Assembly (NCBI RefSeq): GCF_013377785.1 | Contig: NZ_JABXWT010000008.1 | Location: forward strand, 81,482-145,481 | DNA: 64,000 nt | Source of the DNA: Ruegeria haliotis | GTDB taxonomy: Bacteria > Pseudomonadota > Alphaproteobacteria > Rhodobacterales > Rhodobacteraceae | Direction: 5' to 3' | Part shown: one piece after another, positions 33,619 through 41,720 of the stretch | Position numbering within the stretch: the stretch's first letter is position 1 | Layout of the letters: every line of letters begins with the position of its first letter | Notes under the pieces: generated by a model | Database searches by the model: none | Seen by the model: the letters and a program-made list of their open reading frames with translations, nothing else | Told to the model about the DNA's origin: nothing | Position numbers and translations under genes: made by a program

Positions 33619-34671
33619 ATGACCACTCTCACTCTGGAACATGTCTGGAAACGCTTCGGCAGTTTTGAAGCGCTGAAAGACATCAACCTCAATCTGCCTT
33701 CGGGTAAGATGATCACCTTTCTTGGGCCCTCGGGCAGTGGAAAAAGTACGATGTTCAGGCTGGTTGCCGGCCTGGACGACACCACCGAAGGCACCGTTCG
33801 GTTCGATGGCGAGGATGTCACCAGACTGCCCGCTCATAAACGCAATGTGGGCATGGTGTTTCAGAATTATGCCCTGTTTCCGCATCTGAACGTGTGGGAA
33901 AATATCTCTTACGGGTTGAAGCTGCAAAAACGGCCCAAGGCCGAACGCCGGGCCCGGGCCGAAGAATTGCTAGATCTTATCAAGCTACCGCATATCGCGG
34001 ATCGGTCGATCAAGCAGCTGTCGGGCGGGCAGCAGCAACGAGTGTCCATCGCGCGCGCGCTGGCGATGGAGCCGCGCCTGTTTCTACTGGACGAGCCGCT
34101 GTCGGCGCTAGATGCCAAGCTGCGCGAGCATATGCAGGCCGAGCTGTGCGATCTGCAGCAGACACTGGGCATCACTACTATCGTCGTGACCCATGATCAG
34201 CGCGAGGCGATGACCATGTCGGATGTGGTCGTGGTGATCGATCAGGGTGAGGTGCAGCAGGTGGGATCGCCGCTGGAGATCTATCGCAAACCGGCCACGC
34301 CCTTTGTGGCGGATTTCGTCGGCAGCTCGACCCTGCTGGAGGGGATCGCCCGCAGTGACGGGACGTTTGAATTCAACGGGCAGAGCCTGAAAGTGACCGC
34401 GCCCGACTGGGCCAGCCGGGATCTGACACCGGGCCTTTTGTGCCTGCGCCCCGAGCAGTTACACCTTGCACCGCGATCCGCACAGACACCCAACGCGATA
34501 GATGTGGATGTCAGCCTGATCCGGGACCTGGGCTCCGAGATCGAAGTGCAGGCTAGGGCAGGAGAGTATGAGTTTCTGGTCAAGGAATCCTCGGGCCAGC
34601 CGCTGGGCTATGGCGTGGGCGACAAGATGCGGCTGCACATCCCCGAAACCGCGCATCTGATACGGGCCTAG
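33619..34671 (+). CDS. ABC transporter ATP-binding protein, PotA type
   Basis: A 350-residue ATPase with Walker A GPSGSGKST, signature LSGGQQQRVSIARAL, Walker B LFLLDEPLSALD and switch His in VVTHDQREAMT. A C-terminal TOBE-like regulatory domain follows (about 235-350). It energises the permeases at 34676 and 35561. Confidence 0.92.
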   Translation: MTTLTLEHVWKRFGSFEALKDINLNLPSGKMITFLGPSGSGKSTMFRLVAGLDDTTEGTVRFDGEDVTRLPAHKRNVGMVFQNYALFPHLNVWENISYGLKLQKRPKAERRARAEELLDLIKLPHIADRSIKQLSGGQQQRVSIARALAMEPRLFLLDEPLSALDAKLREHMQAELCDLQQTLGITTIVVTHDQREAMTMSDVVVVIDQGEVQQVGSPLEIYRKPATPFVADFVGSSTLLEGIARSDGTFEFNGQSLKVTAPDWASRDLTPGLLCLRPEQLHLAPRSAQTPNAIDVDVSLIRDLGSEIEVQARAGEYEFLVKESSGQPLGYGVGDKMRLHIPETAHLIRA

Positions 34672-34675
34672 GTTG

Positions 34676-35557
34676 ATGACAGTGCAAGACACCACAATTC
34701 TCCGCCCCATTCCCCGGTTCCGGGGCGTCGATCACAAGACCCTGATCCTGATCCCGCCGGGGATCATGTTGCTGGTTTTTTTCCTGTGCCCGTTTCTGAT
34801 CATGGGAGCGGTCAGTTTCTATTACCGGGTGCCGGACGGTTTTTACGAGCCCGATTTCGTACTGGCCAACTATGCCGCATTTTTTGATCCGGTCTTTCTA
34901 ACCGCATTGGCGCGGTCTTTAACCCTTTGTGCCGTGATTTCCGTGGTCTGCGTCAGCCTGGCGATGCCGTTCACCTATCTGGTGTCGCGGATGCGGCGGG
35001 GTATTCAGGTGCCCATCGTCATCCTGCTGCTGTGCATCCTAACACTGTCCGAGGTCATTCTGGGCTTTAGCTGGACCATACTGCTGTCGCGTACCGCCGG
35101 GGTGTCCAACGTTTTGGTCTGGCTAGGCATTCTGGACAGGCCCGTGTCCTATTACCCCAGCCGGATTGCGATCATGATCGCCATGCTGCATTTCTGTTTC
35201 CCGTTCGCGGTGTTGACGATCTATCCGCCGATCTCACGCTTTGACCGCAGCCTGCCCGAGGCCGCCGCCACCCTGGGCGCAGGCCCGATCCGTGCCTTTT
35301 TCACTGTTGTGATTCCGGCGCTGCGCGGCACGATCATTTCGGCGCTGGTGCTGGTCTTTGTCTTTGCGCTGGGGGCTTATCTGTTCCCGCAGATGCTGGG
35401 CCGACCGGCGGATTGGACCCTGTCGGTGCTGATCACCGATCAGGCGATCTATAAGTCCAACATTCCCTTTGCAGCCGCTATGTCCGTGTTCCTGTGCCTC
35501 ATCTGCTTTGCTCTGATCGTCGGCGTCGGCAAACTGACCAAAAAATCCGAGGGCTGA
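34676..35557 (+). CDS. ABC permease, PotB type
   Basis: A 293-residue inner-membrane permease with about six hydrophobic segments. The cytoplasmic coupling loop LPEAAATLGAGPIRAFFTVVIPAL matches the EAA motif. ATG 34676 lies 5 bp after the ATPase stop. It pairs with the permease at 35561. Confidence 0.9.
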   Translation: MTVQDTTILRPIPRFRGVDHKTLILIPPGIMLLVFFLCPFLIMGAVSFYYRVPDGFYEPDFVLANYAAFFDPVFLTALARSLTLCAVISVVCVSLAMPFTYLVSRMRRGIQVPIVILLLCILTLSEVILGFSWTILLSRTAGVSNVLVWLGILDRPVSYYPSRIAIMIAMLHFCFPFAVLTIYPPISRFDRSLPEAAATLGAGPIRAFFTVVIPALRGTIISALVLVFVFALGAYLFPQMLGRPADWTLSVLITDQAIYKSNIPFAAAMSVFLCLICFALIVGVGKLTKKSEG

Positions 35558-35560
35558 TCC

Positions 35561-36358
35561 ATGAACAACCATCTTGGAAAACTTTATGTCTTTGGGATCG
35601 CCCTGTTTCTGATGCTGCCCCTCATCGTAGTTGCCGGGGTATCGTTCAATGAAAAGAAGCGGCTTTATTTCCCACCGCGCGGCTTCACGCTGGACTGGTA
35701 CAAGAATGTGCTGAACAGTTCCGAATGGCTGGGCCCGATCGGCACGAGTCTGACGGTGGCGGCCATTGCCACCATCGTGGCAGTCTGCATCGCGCTGCCG
35801 ATCAGTTTCATGATGTGGCGTCACGGGGTGCTGTTTGCCAAGGCGCTCTTCGGCCTAGGGCTGGTGCCCTTCATGTTGCCGCCGGTCACCTCGGCGCTGG
35901 GGTTCCTGATCTTCTGGTCCGAGATTGGCGGCTATGGTTCGTTCTGGGCCACCACAATCTCGCATTCGGTGTTTCTGGTGACGATCCCGCTGATGATGAT
36001 CTCGCTAGGTCTGGAAACCATTGATGACGCCTATCTGGACGCGGCCTCATCCCTTGGGGCCAGCGAGGGCGAAATCTTTCGCACCGTGATCCTGCCCCTG
36101 ATCCTGCCGTTTATTTTTGGCGCCTCGGCCTTTTGCTTTGTGCTCAGCATGAATGAATACATCATCGCCTTTATGGTTGCGGGCTTCACGGTTGAAACCC
36201 TGCCAATCAAGGTGGTGAATTCGCTGCGCTATGGCTATTCGCCCGCGATGGCGGCGGTGTCGGTCTTTGCGGTGCTGGCGGCGGCGGGGCTGTTCCTGAC
36301 CGTGGCCCGGTTTGGCGACCTTTTGAAAATGGTTGGTGCGCTCGACAAGTCGGACTAA
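35561..36358 (+). CDS. ABC permease, PotC type
   Basis: A 265-residue permease with six hydrophobic segments and the EAA loop DAASSLGASEGEIFRTVILPL. FSLGMNEYIIAF-like residues (FVLSMNEYIIAFMVAG) are typical of PotC. It starts 4 bp after the PotB-type gene and closes the importer. Confidence 0.9.
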   Translation: MNNHLGKLYVFGIALFLMLPLIVVAGVSFNEKKRLYFPPRGFTLDWYKNVLNSSEWLGPIGTSLTVAAIATIVAVCIALPISFMMWRHGVLFAKALFGLGLVPFMLPPVTSALGFLIFWSEIGGYGSFWATTISHSVFLVTIPLMMISLGLETIDDAYLDAASSLGASEGEIFRTVILPLILPFIFGASAFCFVLSMNEYIIAFMVAGFTVETLPIKVVNSLRYGYSPAMAAVSVFAVLAAAGLFLTVARFGDLLKMVGALDKSD

Positions 36359-36387
36359 GCGCCCGCCACCCCATCCCATAGGAGCTT

Positions 36388-36924
36388 ATGATGCGTGCAG
36401 ATCTTCCGCCCGCCAGTTTTCAAACGCGCGTACGCGTTGACGATCCAAGCCTGGAAAATCCATTTGAATGGCGCAGCACCACAGCGCAGGAGCTGTGCGC
36501 GGGTCGCCGGATCGTCATCTTTGCGGTCCCGGCCGCGTTTTCACCTACCTGTTCTGATGAACACCTGCCGGGTTTCGAAGCGCTTTATGATGACATCCGT
36601 GCTCAAGGTATTGACGAGGTCTATTGCCTGTCGGTCAACGACGCCTTTGTCATGTTTCGCTGGGGTCAGGCGCTGGGGATCGAAAAGGTACAGATGATCC
36701 CTGATGGCAACGCCGATTTTACCCGCAAGATGGGTATGTTGGTCGAATACACGGCCGACGGGATGGGGCTGCGCAGTTGGCGTTATGCCATGGTTGCGAA
36801 GGACGGGCAGATCGAGTGCCTGTTGTCCGAACCCGGTTTTGACGACAATGCCTCAGACGCGCCGATGATGATGTCGGATGCAGGGTCGATGCTGTCGTGG
36901 CTAAAGTATAACTCAAGGGTATAG
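36388..36924 (+). CDS. Peroxiredoxin, Prx5/glutaredoxin-dependent type
   Basis: A 178-residue peroxiredoxin. The peroxidatic Cys 55 is in VPAAFSPTCSDEHLPGF, the Prx5 signature. Two other cysteines (Cys 37 and the one in EVYCLSV) could serve in recycling. It would reduce hydroperoxides with a thiol donor. It follows the importer on the same strand, 30 bp away, with AGGAG upstream. Flavin reductase activity nearby (AzoR) can generate peroxide, so a protective role is plausible. Confidence 0.88.
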   Translation: MMRADLPPASFQTRVRVDDPSLENPFEWRSTTAQELCAGRRIVIFAVPAAFSPTCSDEHLPGFEALYDDIRAQGIDEVYCLSVNDAFVMFRWGQALGIEKVQMIPDGNADFTRKMGMLVEYTADGMGLRSWRYAMVAKDGQIECLLSEPGFDDNASDAPMMMSDAGSMLSWLKYNSRV

Positions 36925-36948
36925 GCGTTTATTAATGGAGCTTTTTGC

Positions 36949-37275
36949 ATGACGCATTACTGGATGATCCTGATCCTAGCCGGTGCATTTGAAATCGGCT
37001 GGCCCATTGGCCTTAAGAACGGATCGGGCGAGAATGGTTTGAACTGGTATTGGATCGCCTTTGCTGTCAGCAGCATGGCGCTCAGCGGGTTGTTCCTGTT
37101 TCTAGCGCAAAAGGCTATTCCAATTGGCACGGCCTATGCCGTCTGGACCGGGATCGGCGCGGCGGGCACATTTCTGATCGGAGTGATGTTTTACGCCGAG
37201 GCCGCAACCGTTGGGCGGATGCTGGCGCTGACACTGATTGTCTCGGGCGTGGTTTTGTTCAAGATCAGCTCGTGA
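36949..37275 (+). CDS. sugE: Small multidrug resistance protein, SugE/Gdx type
   Basis: A 108-residue four-helix membrane protein of the SMR family. The key Glu is in LAGAFEIGWPIGLK, and GTAYAVWTGIGAAGTFLIG is the hallmark of the SugE/Gdx subtype, which exports guanidinium. Its end-of-operon position after a nitrogen-compound degradation and uptake cluster fits release of guanidinium or a small cation. No guanidine riboswitch fits in the 24-bp upstream gap. Confidence 0.88.
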   Translation: MTHYWMILILAGAFEIGWPIGLKNGSGENGLNWYWIAFAVSSMALSGLFLFLAQKAIPIGTAYAVWTGIGAAGTFLIGVMFYAEAATVGRMLALTLIVSGVVLFKISS

Positions 37276-37281
37276 TTCTGA

Positions 37282-37313
37282 GGCGCTGGCAGACCCATCG
37301 GGCTGCCAGCGCC
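37282..37313. terminator. Bidirectional hairpin between convergent sugE and the lipoprotein gene
   Basis: GGCGCTGGCAG (37282-37292) pairs perfectly with CTGCCAGCGCC (37303-37313), an 11-bp stem with a 10-base loop. It lies exactly between the two convergent stop codons. No long T-run follows on either side. Confidence 0.6.
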
Positions 37314-37319
37314 ATTGCC

Positions 37320-37958
37320 TCAAAGGGTCAGTCGGCCAAAGCAGCGCGCGCTGCGCTCAGCAATGGTTTCGCCGCTGGTCGGAACCAGAACATCGCTGAG
37401 GCCAAAACGGTTGATCTCTTCCGGCGACATCCAGTGCACGGCGTCGGGGCCTGCAACCTCAAGCGTGAACCAATAGAAATCGTGGCTGATGCCGATGTTG
37501 TCGTAGAATTTCAAGTAGAGTTGGTGTTCAGGTGCATCGCGGGGCAGTTCGGCACCAATATCCACCGGCAGACCAAAGACACCCGCGGCCCAGCTATGTA
37601 CCCCCACACACGCGCCTGGTTCGATCACGTGACGCCGCCCCATCAGGGCCATGTCAGTTCCACCCGAGGCAACGATACCGTCCGATGGGACAATGGTATC
37701 CAGATTCTCTGCGCGGATATAACGGGAAAGTTTGGACAGCGAGGCCTCGTCATTGGCCGATCCCGGTACGTTCTGCAGCGAAATGGTCGAAATCCTAGAG
37801 GTGCCTTGTCGTGCCTCTTGTATCACTTCTAACGTGGTCTCGTTGATGATGCCGGTCAGAACGAACTGATCCCCACGGGTGACGATCTTTGTCTGCGGAT
37901 AACCGCAGGCTGTCAGCAGGGTCAGCAAGGCCGCCGTGATTGGGAGTTTGAATGACAT
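37320..37958 (-). CDS. Lipoprotein with ClpP/crotonase-like fold, function unknown
   Basis: A 212-residue predicted lipoprotein: signal segment followed by the lipobox LLTAC. The body resembles exported ClpP-like proteins, with IVASGGTDMALMG and PGACVGVHSWA giving a possible Ser and His of a protease-like site. ATG 37958 is chosen; ATG 37970 is possible. It overlaps or abuts the second lipoprotein gene upstream, so they form one operon. No family name can be given with confidence. Confidence 0.7.
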   Translation of the reverse strand: MSFKLPITAALLTLLTACGYPQTKIVTRGDQFVLTGIINETTLEVIQEARQGTSRISTISLQNVPGSANDEASLSKLSRYIRAENLDTIVPSDGIVASGGTDMALMGRRHVIEPGACVGVHSWAAGVFGLPVDIGAELPRDAPEHQLYLKFYDNIGISHDFYWFTLEVAGPDAVHWMSPEEINRFGLSDVLVPTSGETIAERSARCFGRLTL

Positions 37959-37960
37959 GA

Positions 37961-38263
37961 TCAGACACATCCCTTCGACCGTTGGACGTCGGCCAAAATG
38001 CGCAGCCGATCTTCAAGGTCATCGACCTCAAACTCTGCAATGTCACTGTCCAGCAGAATATCCTCGTCATTGGTCACAATTCCGGCGATTGTGCTGACGG
38101 CGAAATCCGCATTGGCCTGGTCCAGCCGATATTGCAACGCGCCCTGTTCCTGCGCCAGTGCCGTGCAACTGCGGGATTGATATTTGGCGGCGATCTCTTC
38201 AGGGGCCTCGCAGGCGGCCAGGCCAAGGAACAACCCGCCAGCGGCAATCAATTTCATGTTCAT
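37961..38263 (-). CDS. Small lipoprotein with coiled-coil tendency
   Basis: A 100-residue lipoprotein. From ATG 38263 the signal MNMKLIAAGGLFLGLAAC ends in the lipobox LAAC. The mature part has a charged helical segment (DEDILLDSDIAEFEVDDLEDRLRIL in parts) and a Cys pair (SRSCTAL and a final GCV) that may form a disulfide. It ends 2 bp before the ClpP-like lipoprotein start. Not recognised. Confidence 0.7.
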   Translation of the reverse strand: MNMKLIAAGGLFLGLAACEAPEEIAAKYQSRSCTALAQEQGALQYRLDQANADFAVSTIAGIVTNDEDILLDSDIAEFEVDDLEDRLRILADVQRSKGCV

Positions 38264-38647
38264 ACTCAGTTGCCTCATACTTGGAATTGGTTACGTGAAC
38301 GGGGTCAGCCTTAGTCCGAAATGCAGAAAAAACCATTCAACGTGTGATCAATACAGCGTGAGGTTCCGATGACCGGGTGCCGCTGACCGCCAATCGCTGA
38401 ACCCGCCCAAGCAGCCGGGGATTCTCGGGACGGAAAAACGGCTAAGCGTGCTGATAGCCAGTTTTGAATTCAGTGCAAAACGTGACCGTAAGATACTGAT
38501 TATTAACCTTTCTCTTCACAGCACCTCCCCGCTCACGCATTGGCTGAGCTTTTCTCAGTTGCTGGAATCTGTGGCTGGGCAATTCTGTTTGCATAACTTG
38601 CACCCACAAAAACCGGGGTGTGTCACGCTTAACAGGGAATACGCATC
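38264..38647. promoter_or_regulatory. Divergent regulatory region with a second CTGAG-N5-CTCAG palindrome
   Basis: About 385 bp between the lipoprotein operon and the amidase at 38648. At 38544-38558 CTGAG and CTCAG flank a 5-bp centre, the same repeat and spacing as at 26630-26644 before the DUF1989 operon. The Shine-Dalgarno AGGGA stands before the GTG start of the amidase. Nothing else is recognised. Confidence 0.45.
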
Positions 38648-40120
38648 GTGACCGATCTTGCCAAACTCAGTGCCACCGAAACAGCGCTTGCCATCCGCGA
38701 GCGCCGGGTTTCAGCGACCGAGGTGATGGATGCTGCCATCAACCGTATCGAAGCGGCGAACCCCAAGTTAAATGCGTTTGTCTTCACTGCTTTTGACGAA
38801 GCCCGCGATGAGGCGAAAAAAGCCGAAGAGGCCGTCGCGCGTGGGGATGCATTGGGGCCGTTGCACGGTGTACCGACCGCGATGAAAGACCTGTTCGACT
38901 TCAAGCCCGGCTGGCCCAGCACTCTGGGTGGTATTCCGCAGCTCAAGGAAAACATCGCCGATATGAAATGCGGCTTTGTGGACAGCATGGAAGCAGCGGG
39001 TGCGATCTTTGTGGGCAAAACCAACAGCCCCGCGATGGGGTTTCGTGGCACCACGGACAATGCTGCGTTTGGCCCGACCTGTAACCCGTTTGATGTGACC
39101 CGCAATCCAGGGGGGTCCTCGGGTGGATCCGCTGCGGCGGTCGCAGCGGGACTACTGCCCGTGGCCGAGGGCACGGATGGCGGGGGTTCGATTCGTATTC
39201 CAGCGGCGTGGACCAACACCGTGGGATATCGCGCCTCGGCCGGGCGCACGCCTCTGCTGGTACGTCCGAACGCATTTGCCAATACGCTGCCATACATCTT
39301 TGAAGGCACAATCTCGCGCAATGTGGAGGACGCCATCGTCAGCCTTGGAGTGCTGCAGGGCGCTCATCCGGGTGATCCGAACTGCTATGATATGGTCAAT
39401 AATTTTGCCGATGCAGGTCTGGCTGGGATTAAGGGCATGAAGATCGGGTTCAGTCCCAACCTGGATGTCTTCCCGGTCGAGGGCGAGGTCGCAGATGTGG
39501 TGGCAGATGCCGTAAGGGTTTTCGAACGGGCCGGTGCCGAAGTAGAAGAAATCAAGATCGGCCTGACCCGCGATCAGCGCGAATATAGCGACATCTGGTG
39601 CCGGTTGTTCGTTCCCATCATGCGCCACAGCTTTGATGCGATCAAAGCCAGCGGTCTGGACCTGCTGTCGGACGAACATCGCCATGGGCTGGCCCCTGAT
39701 CTGCTGGATTGGATCGAGCGCGTCGGACCGGGCTACAGCGCGGATGACCTGTATCGCGACCTCTCGGTCCGGTCCGAGGTGTTCGATGCCTATCAAGCGA
39801 CATTTGCGAAATATGATCTGATCGTATCGCCCACTGTGACGGCGATGCCTGTAAAGAACACCGATGACGGCAACACCAAGGGCCCGAGCCAGATCAACGG
39901 CATCGAGATCGACCCGCTGATCGGCTGGTGCCCGACCTTCCTGACCAACTTCACGGGCCACCCGTCCGTGTCGGTTCCGGCGGGTCTTGGGACCTCGGGC
40001 CTGCCGGTTGGGCTGCATATTGCAGGTCGCCGTCAGGCTGACCGTGACGTGCTGGCTGCGGCCGCGGCGTTTGAACGCCTGCGCCCCTGGACGCAGCATT
40101 ACGACCGGATCGCCCTCTAA
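38648..40120 (+). CDS. Amidase-signature hydrolase (GatA-like)
   Basis: A 490-residue amidase. The triad is complete: Lys 80 in TAMKDLFDF, cis-Ser in NPGGSSGGS (153-161), and nucleophile Ser 181 in GTDGGGSIRIPAA. It has no signal peptide. GTG 38648 is the start, with MTDLAKLSATETALAIRERR at the N-terminus. It precedes a secreted ABM-like protein and a ribose-type importer, suggesting hydrolysis of an imported amide. Distinct from the shorter amidase at 29871. Confidence 0.88.
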   Translation: MTDLAKLSATETALAIRERRVSATEVMDAAINRIEAANPKLNAFVFTAFDEARDEAKKAEEAVARGDALGPLHGVPTAMKDLFDFKPGWPSTLGGIPQLKENIADMKCGFVDSMEAAGAIFVGKTNSPAMGFRGTTDNAAFGPTCNPFDVTRNPGGSSGGSAAAVAAGLLPVAEGTDGGGSIRIPAAWTNTVGYRASAGRTPLLVRPNAFANTLPYIFEGTISRNVEDAIVSLGVLQGAHPGDPNCYDMVNNFADAGLAGIKGMKIGFSPNLDVFPVEGEVADVVADAVRVFERAGAEVEEIKIGLTRDQREYSDIWCRLFVPIMRHSFDAIKASGLDLLSDEHRHGLAPDLLDWIERVGPGYSADDLYRDLSVRSEVFDAYQATFAKYDLIVSPTVTAMPVKNTDDGNTKGPSQINGIEIDPLIGWCPTFLTNFTGHPSVSVPAGLGTSGLPVGLHIAGRRQADRDVLAAAAAFERLRPWTQHYDRIAL

Positions 40121-40208
40121 CTCGACTGTTCCTCTCGGGTCGGCATCTTGTTTGCCCTGCGCTGCAGGGTGCCGGCCTCCCTATGTCTCATCCAACAGGA
40201 GAAAAACG

Positions 40209-40595
40209 ATGAAAACCACTTTGAAAGCTCTTGCCCTTTCGGCTGCAATGGTCGTTGGTGTCGCCACCACCGTGATGGCCGATACGCGCCCGATCACCGA
40301 TGCGGTGATCGTCGAATATCTGGAGTTTAACCTGGTCGACGGCGCAAACCCCGATGAGTTCCTGCGCGAAACCCTGGCCATGGACGAAGTTCTGGAAGGC
40401 TATGACGGGTTTGTCGCCCGCCATCTGGCCCGGAACACCGATGGATCATGGGTTGAGGTTGTTTACTGGACCTCGCTGGAAACCGCCGAAGCCGCTTTGC
40501 CGCGCTTCGTCGAAGATCCGCGAACCAAAGGCTTCCTGGCGCTGGTCGATGGCGACTCGCTGTCGGTGAAATATTCCAACGTCTTTGATTTCTGA
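40209..40595 (+). CDS. Secreted ABM/dimeric alpha-beta barrel-like protein, paralogue 1
   Basis: A 128-residue exported protein with signal MKTTLKALALSAAMVVGVATTVMA. The mature part (VIVEYLEFNLVDGANPDEFL, GFVARHLARNTDGSWVEVVYW) resembles antibiotic-biosynthesis-monooxygenase/EthD-like ferredoxin folds. It shares a long block with the protein at 50241 (GFVxRH...DGxWxEVVYW...LVDxDS). It lies between the amidase and a ribose-type binding protein. Function unknown; a periplasmic ligand-handling partner is one idea. Confidence 0.8.
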   Translation: MKTTLKALALSAAMVVGVATTVMADTRPITDAVIVEYLEFNLVDGANPDEFLRETLAMDEVLEGYDGFVARHLARNTDGSWVEVVYWTSLETAEAALPRFVEDPRTKGFLALVDGDSLSVKYSNVFDF

Positions 40596-40605
40596 CGCCA
40601 CTGAC

Positions 40606-40626
40606 GCGGCGCAGATCCTGCGCCGC
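40606..40626 (+). terminator. Perfect hairpin between the ABM-like gene and the binding-protein gene
   Basis: GCGGCGCAG (40606-40614) and CTGCGCCGC (40618-40626) form a 9-bp stem with a 3-base loop. There is no T-run after it, so it may stabilise the upstream mRNA or slow transcription rather than stop it. Confidence 0.4.
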
Positions 40627-40687
40627 ATCCATCAATAATGGATCGCGGAAACCGCGGCTTCTCCCCCATCGCGCAACAGGGAACACC

Positions 40688-41695
40688 ATGAAAAACCTAG
40701 CCAAGAAAATCGCCTTTAGCATCGCGCTAGCTTCTGCTGCCGGCATCGCAAGCGCCGATGACATCAGAGATGTCAGCATCGATCAGATCCGTTCTGCTGC
40801 CTCGAATGCCTGCGAAGGTGGACAGACCTATCAGATCGCCTATAGCCACTCGGTCTCGGAAGTGGCCATTGTAAAACAGGTGCGCCGCTTTGCGGATGAA
40901 CGCGCCACTGATCTGGGCTGTGTCACGGTTCTGCATGACAACACGCAAGGCAACAATCTGGAACAGCAGATCAACGCGATTCAGGGTTGGATCACGCTCG
41001 GCGTGGACGCAATCGTTGTGCTGCCGGTTGAACCCACCGCCTTGCAGCCACTGCAACGTCAGGCGCAGGCGCAAGGGATCAAATGGCTGACCTATCTGGG
41101 CAAGATGGACGGGTCCGACGGGTTTGTCGGATTTGACCATGCGCAATCGGGTCAGATCATTGCGCAGGCCGCCGTAGACTGGGCCAAGGCCAATGATGTC
41201 GCCGATGCCAAGGCACTGGTCACCACGCTGACACCGTTGCCATCGCTCAGCCCGCGCTGGACCGAAGTCACCCGGCTGTTTGAAGAGAACGGGATCGAAG
41301 TGGTCGCCGAACAGGACGCTGCCGATCAGACCAATGGTCTGCGTGTGGCTGAAACCGTACTGCAGCAATATCCCGATCTCGACATCATTATCGGCATGGC
41401 AGATGACGCCGCCGTTGGTGCATTGCGCGCGATCCGTCTGGCGGGTGCTGACCCCGATGACATGTTTGTGGGCGGCCAGGACGGCTCACTCGAAGGGTTG
41501 TCGGCGGTGAATGATGGCGGGGCCTATCGTGCTTCGGCAGCGATCCTGATCAATGAATTGGGTGCCAATATCGTCGATCTTGCCCTGAATGCGGTCCGCG
41601 AAGTCGAGCCCAGCTTTGCCTATACCCCCACGGTTTTGGCCAGCAAAGCCGATCAAGATCAGCTGGACAAGCTGCTGGCGAACTATGCCAACTGA
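40688..41695 (+). CDS. Periplasmic substrate-binding protein, ribose/sugar ABC type
   Basis: A 335-residue type I binding protein with signal MKNLAKKIAFSIALASAAGIASA. The body has the RbsB pattern YQIAYSHSVSEVAIVKQV, VLHDNTQGNNLEQQINAIQG and IIIGMADDAAVGALRAI. It is followed by an RbsA-type ATPase and an RbsC-type permease. The adjoining amidase and lack of sugar kinases suggest that the ligand need not be a sugar. Confidence 0.88.
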   Translation: MKNLAKKIAFSIALASAAGIASADDIRDVSIDQIRSAASNACEGGQTYQIAYSHSVSEVAIVKQVRRFADERATDLGCVTVLHDNTQGNNLEQQINAIQGWITLGVDAIVVLPVEPTALQPLQRQAQAQGIKWLTYLGKMDGSDGFVGFDHAQSGQIIAQAAVDWAKANDVADAKALVTTLTPLPSLSPRWTEVTRLFEENGIEVVAEQDAADQTNGLRVAETVLQQYPDLDIIIGMADDAAVGALRAIRLAGADPDDMFVGGQDGSLEGLSAVNDGGAYRASAAILINELGANIVDLALNAVREVEPSFAYTPTVLASKADQDQLDKLLANYAN

Positions 41696-41720
41696 TGCGC
41701 TACCGACGAGGAGTTAAGCA

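Noticed and set aside
32668..33927. 420-codon minus-strand frame opposite the binding-protein gene
   Set aside because: Antisense to a clear PotD-like gene, low-complexity composition, no ribosome site.
36925..36948. Guanidine riboswitch before the Gdx-type SMR gene
   Set aside because: Only 24 bp lie between the peroxiredoxin stop and the SMR start, too short for any guanidine riboswitch class.
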